In this document: positions 58,612-64,000 of the stretch, piece after piece | How the letters are laid out: every line of letters begins with the position of its first letter | Position numbering within the stretch: the stretch's first letter is position 1 | Source of the DNA: Phanerochaete sordida | Lineage: Eukaryota > Basidiomycota > Agaricomycetes > Polyporales > Phanerochaetaceae | Length of the DNA: 64,000 nucleotides | Assembly (NCBI GenBank): GCA_019973155.2 | Contig: BPQB01000010.1 | Span: forward strand, 248,001 to 312,000 | Direction of reading: 5' to 3' | The notes under the pieces: generated by a model | Database searches by the model: none | Seen by the model: the letters and a program-made list of their open reading frames with translations, nothing else | What the model was told of the DNA's origin: nothing | Made by a program: the position numbers and the translations under genes

Positions 58612-60437
58612 ATGTCCTCGCCCAGTATCACAAGAGACATACCCGTTGGTCACCGCAAGCCTCGCAAGAGCGACAGGGCTCACGGCGAGGTATGGGACCC
58701 TGTGCAATATGCATCAGAGCAGCTCGCATTGTGAGTACTGCTGCGCCACGCGTTCACTTCTCCGAATCTCACGGAATGACGCAGCGACAATTGGAACTTC
58801 ATGTTCCTGCGGTCCCTATGCAAGGGACTCACCGCCCGCCAGGCGGAAAGCCCGCCGTCCAACGTCCTCGACGTTGGCTGCGGCTCTGGCCTTTGGGTCG
58901 TCGAAGCCGCCCGCCAGTGGCCCGTAAGCGTCTCTGTCAATCTTTCCTGTTAACGCGCCCTAGACACCGCCCCCAGGACTGCAAATTTATCGGCCTTGAC
59001 TACCGCCAGGTTCAGCCTGACCTCAAGAGGTTCGCGGAACAGCCAGACATCTCAAACGTCGTCGACCGGGTGCGGTGGGTGCACGGCAATTTGTACGCAC
59101 CGTTCATTTCTCTATTCACATCTGGAGCTGACTGTCCGCAGCCTTGATCCGCTGCCGTTCAAGTCAAATGATTTTGATTTTGTGCGTATTTGTGGGATTG
59201 GAATTGGCGTTCCAGAGGACGAGGTTTGCCCCATATATTTAAATCCCATTAATCTCCGCTGACGCTGCGCAGTGGGGTCATCTTCTACAGGTGCGTCGGC
59301 TGCGGCGTTTCGCAAAGCCGGGAATAACCCTTCTGAATATGTAGGAAGTCTCGAGGGTGCTAATCCCTGGCGGATATGTCGAGGTCCGTCTAGCGTCGCA
59401 TCGTCCAGGTATCCACGCGGACGCTAACGCGGCGCACAGGTTATTGAAGACGATCTTATTTTCCCATGCGGTTCGCAGCCCGACTGGGTCAAGACCGAAG
59501 TAATGCCCATCCCGAAGGCGCCGAGCACGGACTCGATTCCTGAGCCGCAGAAATCTCCTTCTCTCTCGCGCCGGCTCACCCGCAAGTCGTCCTCCTCGCG
59601 CCTCGTCACGTCGCTCTTCCCGTCGGACGCCACGGATGACCCCTTCGCGTATCCTGCGTCCGAGCGTATCGACTACCTGGAGGTGCTCGACCCGAAGAAC
59701 CACGCGAAACTCAAGGCGGCTTGGGACCGCATGCTCGCCAAGCGCTTCCTCCCGCCCGGCCTGCTCTCCGTGCTCCAATTCTACTTCACCTCAGAGTTCG
59801 ACGCGGGGATCGCCCCGTCCGGCGTGCAAGTCGAGCTCCCGCCGAACACGCGCATGTACGATGCGAAGTTTGACGTGCACCTGTCCGACTCGATTTCCGA
59901 CGCGCCGCCAGCGCTCCCTCCGATCGTGGCTGGGGACCAGGAGTTGTCGTTGTGCAGTTTCGTGCCCGACGTGCAGAACGATGATGATGCCGCCAGCGCG
60001 TCCACCTCGCCGACATGGGCAGCGATGCACCTCGGGCGCATGGTCGCCCTGGTAGTAGGATGCAAGCAAGCAATATTCGAGGAGTGGAAGACCCTCGACG
60101 GGCCCGCGCCGACGACACAGAATGCACTGTCGGACATGAAGGACGAGTTCAACGCCGCGTGGCTGAATTGGGAGTGGTAAGCGCGATTCGATCCCTGCTG
60201 TGGCGCAGTGCTGACAAGAGGTGTAGCGACATGCGCGACCGCATGCGCATGCGCACGTTCATGGACAACGCCATCGCGTGGTCGCGCGAAGCACCCGACG
60301 AGCCGCCGGACGTGAAGGACTGGCGGAATCGTGCGGGTTACATGGAGGTCGACGAAGAGAACCCTGAAGTAGACCATCGTATCTGTAGATCCATGCGGGC
60401 TTTTGTTGGGCGCAAGCCGTTCAACCGAGACGGCTGA
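58612..60437 (+). CDS. SAM-dependent methyltransferase with a Ser-rich insertion
   Basis: The protein starts MSSPSITRDIPVGHRKPRK. The methyltransferase fold shows NVLDVGCGSGLWVVEAARQW (motif I), DCKFIGLDYRQVQPDLKRF, then LDPLPFKSNDFDFVRICGIG (motif II region), and EVSRVLIPGGYVEVIEDDL. After this a long exon carries SPSLSRRLTRKSSSSRLVTS, a conserved-looking YLEVLDPKNHAKLKAAWDRM and a C-terminal region ending FVGRKPFNRDG. It belongs to a broad fungal family of unknown substrate, sometimes related to LaeA/UMTA-type proteins. Small exons at the 5' end were joined by frame and splice signals. The 3' end lies 95 bp from the convergent Rpt2 gene. Confidence 0.8.
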
Positions 60438-60531
60438 TATTATGTATATACTTTGCCCGCAGAATCATGGTCGCAGCTCGAGAAAATCAGGAAGAATGGC
60501 ACTAGCATATGGTAAGGTATACAGCGATAAT

Positions 60532-62112
<1,581 letters not shown>

Positions 62113-62312
62113 CTTTCAACTCAAAGCTGGTGATGTTGAAGTCGTAAAGTCGTGAACGCAGGAGGGAAGGAGTGTGGTAAGCGGTTAAAGCAGCGCGACG
62201 CGTCACTCTGCGCAGCCACGTGGTCCACGTGGCTCGCATTCCGCGCCCGGCGAGCAACCTCCTCCTCCAGCACCAACGCTAATCCTACTCCTACCTTCTT
62301 TGCGCGCACGGC
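62113..62312. promoter_or_regulatory. Short bidirectional promoter RPT2/YIP
   Basis: Only 200 bp separates the two start codons, so both promoters must overlap here. No TATA box is obvious. I did not see a clear PACE-type proteasome element. Confidence 0.5.
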
Positions 62313-63626
62313 ATGCAGAGGCACGAAGACAGCGCGACGACTCCCCTGACTGCCTCATCTCAGTTTATTCAGGCAGGTTCGTGCGTTGTGCGCAGTCTGC
62401 CCGACGAACGGATATCATGACATGTAACGCTCTCAGACGACGATGACGACCTCGACGAGGACGCTATTCCCGGCTTCTCTCACCCAGGAATGCCTGGAAC
62501 TCCCGGAAGCGCAGTACCGGATAAGGGAAAGGGTCGCGCAGTTGAGCAACTCGCAACGCCATCCGGTGGCTCGCAGTTTCCCCGCACCCCGCTTTCGGGA
62601 AATATTGGTAGCACACCGAATGGCGCGCCACAGTCTGCACGGCAAACCATCGGTGGAGTAAGGGTTGAGACACGGTGAGTAGCTCTTTGCTCTGCTCTTT
62701 CCGCGCTCATATGTCTTGCAGGCAGACTGGAGTGGACACGCTGGATGAACCTGTAACGACTACTATCGTGAGTAGCTATGAGCTATCCCAGATATCTTAT
62801 GACCCTGACTACATTCAAAATAGGGTCGCGATCTCCTGTCAATATATACAAAGCTGGTTCAGGTGCTTTATCCGCCCAGAGGGGGTGCTTCACGGGAGGT
62901 TTTGAGGTGCGGCCGATTGTTAGTCTTCATTCCGCGGCTTCTGACCATAGGTATGCAGAGACTGGGATCTCTGGGGGCCTTTCCTCTTCTGCCTAACTCT
63001 GGGTATTCTTCTCAGTGTCAACGTACGTCGCACACCTTCACCGTCGACCAAGTTCTCATTCCAAGCAGGCTCCCGCTTCCCAATCGCTCGGAGTATTTAC
63101 AAGTGTTGTCGCTATCATCTCTGTGGGCTCTCTGGTAGTCACAGTACAAGCCAAAGTACGTGGTACCCTGCCCCTTACGTGACTTCGCTCACGTCGCGCG
63201 CCTGTAGCTGCTCGGCGGCAGAGTGTACGTTTCACCATACGATAGCATAATTCCTCCCGCTCACGGTCTGCCAGGTCGTTCTTCCAGGGTCTCTGCGTGT
63301 TCGGCTACTGCGTCGCGCCTCTCAACATCGCCGCGCTCGTTTCTACCTTCGTTCACTTGATCTATGTCCGGGCTCCAATAGCTGTTGCGGCCTGGGCTTG
63401 GTGTGTATGGGGTGAGCTGGTTCCTATACAGTGCGCGCAAGTGTTTACTAATGAACCCAGCGGCCGTGAACTTCCTCGATGGCACGAAAATCGAGCAACA
63501 GCGGATCTTTCTTGCTGTATACCCTCTCCTGTGCGTCTGTTCTCGCACCCACAAAGGCATTTTGCTGACCGTTGGTTTTGCAGGCTTTTCTACTTCATCC
63601 TGGCTTGGATGATTATCATTCAATGA
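62313..63626 (+). CDS. Yip1-domain Golgi membrane protein (YIPF6/Yip4-like)
   Basis: The start MQRHEDSATTPLTASSQF is joined by an intron to an acidic DDDDDLDEDAIPGF, as usual for this subfamily. The conserved VLYPPRGGASREVLRDWDLW leads into helix 1 (GPFLFCLTLGILLSVN), then QSLGVFTSVVAIISVGSLVV, LLGGRVSFFQGLCVFGYCVA, PLNIAALVSTFVHLIYV and a last helix LLLFYFILAWMIIIQ, giving about five membrane segments. YIPF proteins act in ER-Golgi and Golgi Rab-dependent traffic. The region around 62770-62855 between the acidic part and VLYPP is the least certain join. Confidence 0.85.
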
Positions 63627-64000
63627 AGAGCCTGTCGCCTGTTTAATGCTATCATTGATACAACATAAGTGAGCTGTCCGCCAGCGCGAGGCGTGCACCA
63701 GAAGTGATTCTCGATCGTTCCTTGATATCGTTTAGTCCACCTATCGTTGCGTGGTTATCCTTGGAGCTTAGGCCTGCTGGAGCTCGTATCAAGAAGATGG
63801 TTTGCTATGAGATACACGCTACTCTATCTGATACATGCTTTTGTGTTCTGGGTATGCACGTCTATGGAAATTTGTACATTACAGCTATGGTCCCTGCAAT
63901 GAAAGACAACGAAGTGCAATCGATTATTCTGGCTGGGTATCACATACGTTATGGAGGAGGGGATGGTTACGAAAGTGTTGCCTGTCCGTGACACGCGTTT
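63627..64000. other. Right-edge intergenic stretch
   Basis: No gene is supported before the window ends. Confidence 0.4.

Overview
This window is nuclear DNA of a filamentous basidiomycete, most likely an agaricomycete and possibly a polypore. Exons are GC-rich and split by many 40-65 nt GT-AG introns. Genes are closely spaced on both strands, often in divergent pairs. Several products are typical of wood-decay fungi, such as oxalate decarboxylase, GPI-anchored Kre9-like and Ser/Pro-rich secreted proteins, and sugar and allantoate-type transporters. I cannot name the species. Exon boundaries were read by eye from splice signals and reading-frame continuity.

Layout. 0.6-3.1 kb: an AusD-like methyltransferase and a small heat-shock protein, both minus. 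4.2-7.2 kb: a plus-strand gene with two tandem NADAR domains and an unrecognised C-terminal region. 7.4-8.8 kb: a degenerate G-domain (GTPase-like) gene. 9.0-11.1 kb: an allantoate-permease-type MFS transporter. 13.4-17.1 kb: an Srs2/UvrD helicase. 17.7-18.2 kb: a small secreted Ser/Pro-rich protein. 19.1-21.8 kb: cytosolic methionyl-tRNA synthetase. 22.2-23.8 kb: a non-coding element with terminal inverted repeats, read as a non-autonomous DNA transposon. 24.3-25.7 kb: an unrecognised basic protein. 26.1-28.5 kb: metacaspase. 29.3-31.3 kb: sugar porter. 31.6-31.9 kb: a decayed copy of the 3' end of the helicase gene. 32.4-32.9 kb: a paralogue of the small secreted protein. 33.0-36.9 kb: oxalate decarboxylase and a beta-lactamase-like serine hydrolase. 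37.4-38.8 kb: a Ca3427-like periplasmic-binding-fold protein. 38.8-40.2 kb: Iws1/Spn1. 40.2-43.6 kb: a gene-free region with strong hairpins and a MITE-like inverted repeat. 43.7-49.3 kb: a Caf120/Skg3-like PH-domain protein. 49.6-51.1 kb: an MDR-family reductase. 51.8-52.7 kb: a GPI-anchored Kre9/Knh1-like protein. 53.3-57.4 kb: Rad2/XPG nuclease. 57.5-58.1 kb: complex I NDUFB8. 58.6-60.4 kb: a SAM methyltransferase. 60.5-62.1 kb: proteasome ATPase Rpt2. 62.3-63.6 kb: a Yip1-family protein.

Most genes are housekeeping (translation, DNA repair, transcription elongation, proteolysis, respiration, Golgi traffic) and form no pathway cluster. The least ordinary content is the tandem-NADAR gene beside a broken GTPase-like gene, the TIR element, the duplicated helicase tail lying near a duplicated secreted-protein gene, and the hairpin/MITE region at 42.5-43.4 kb.
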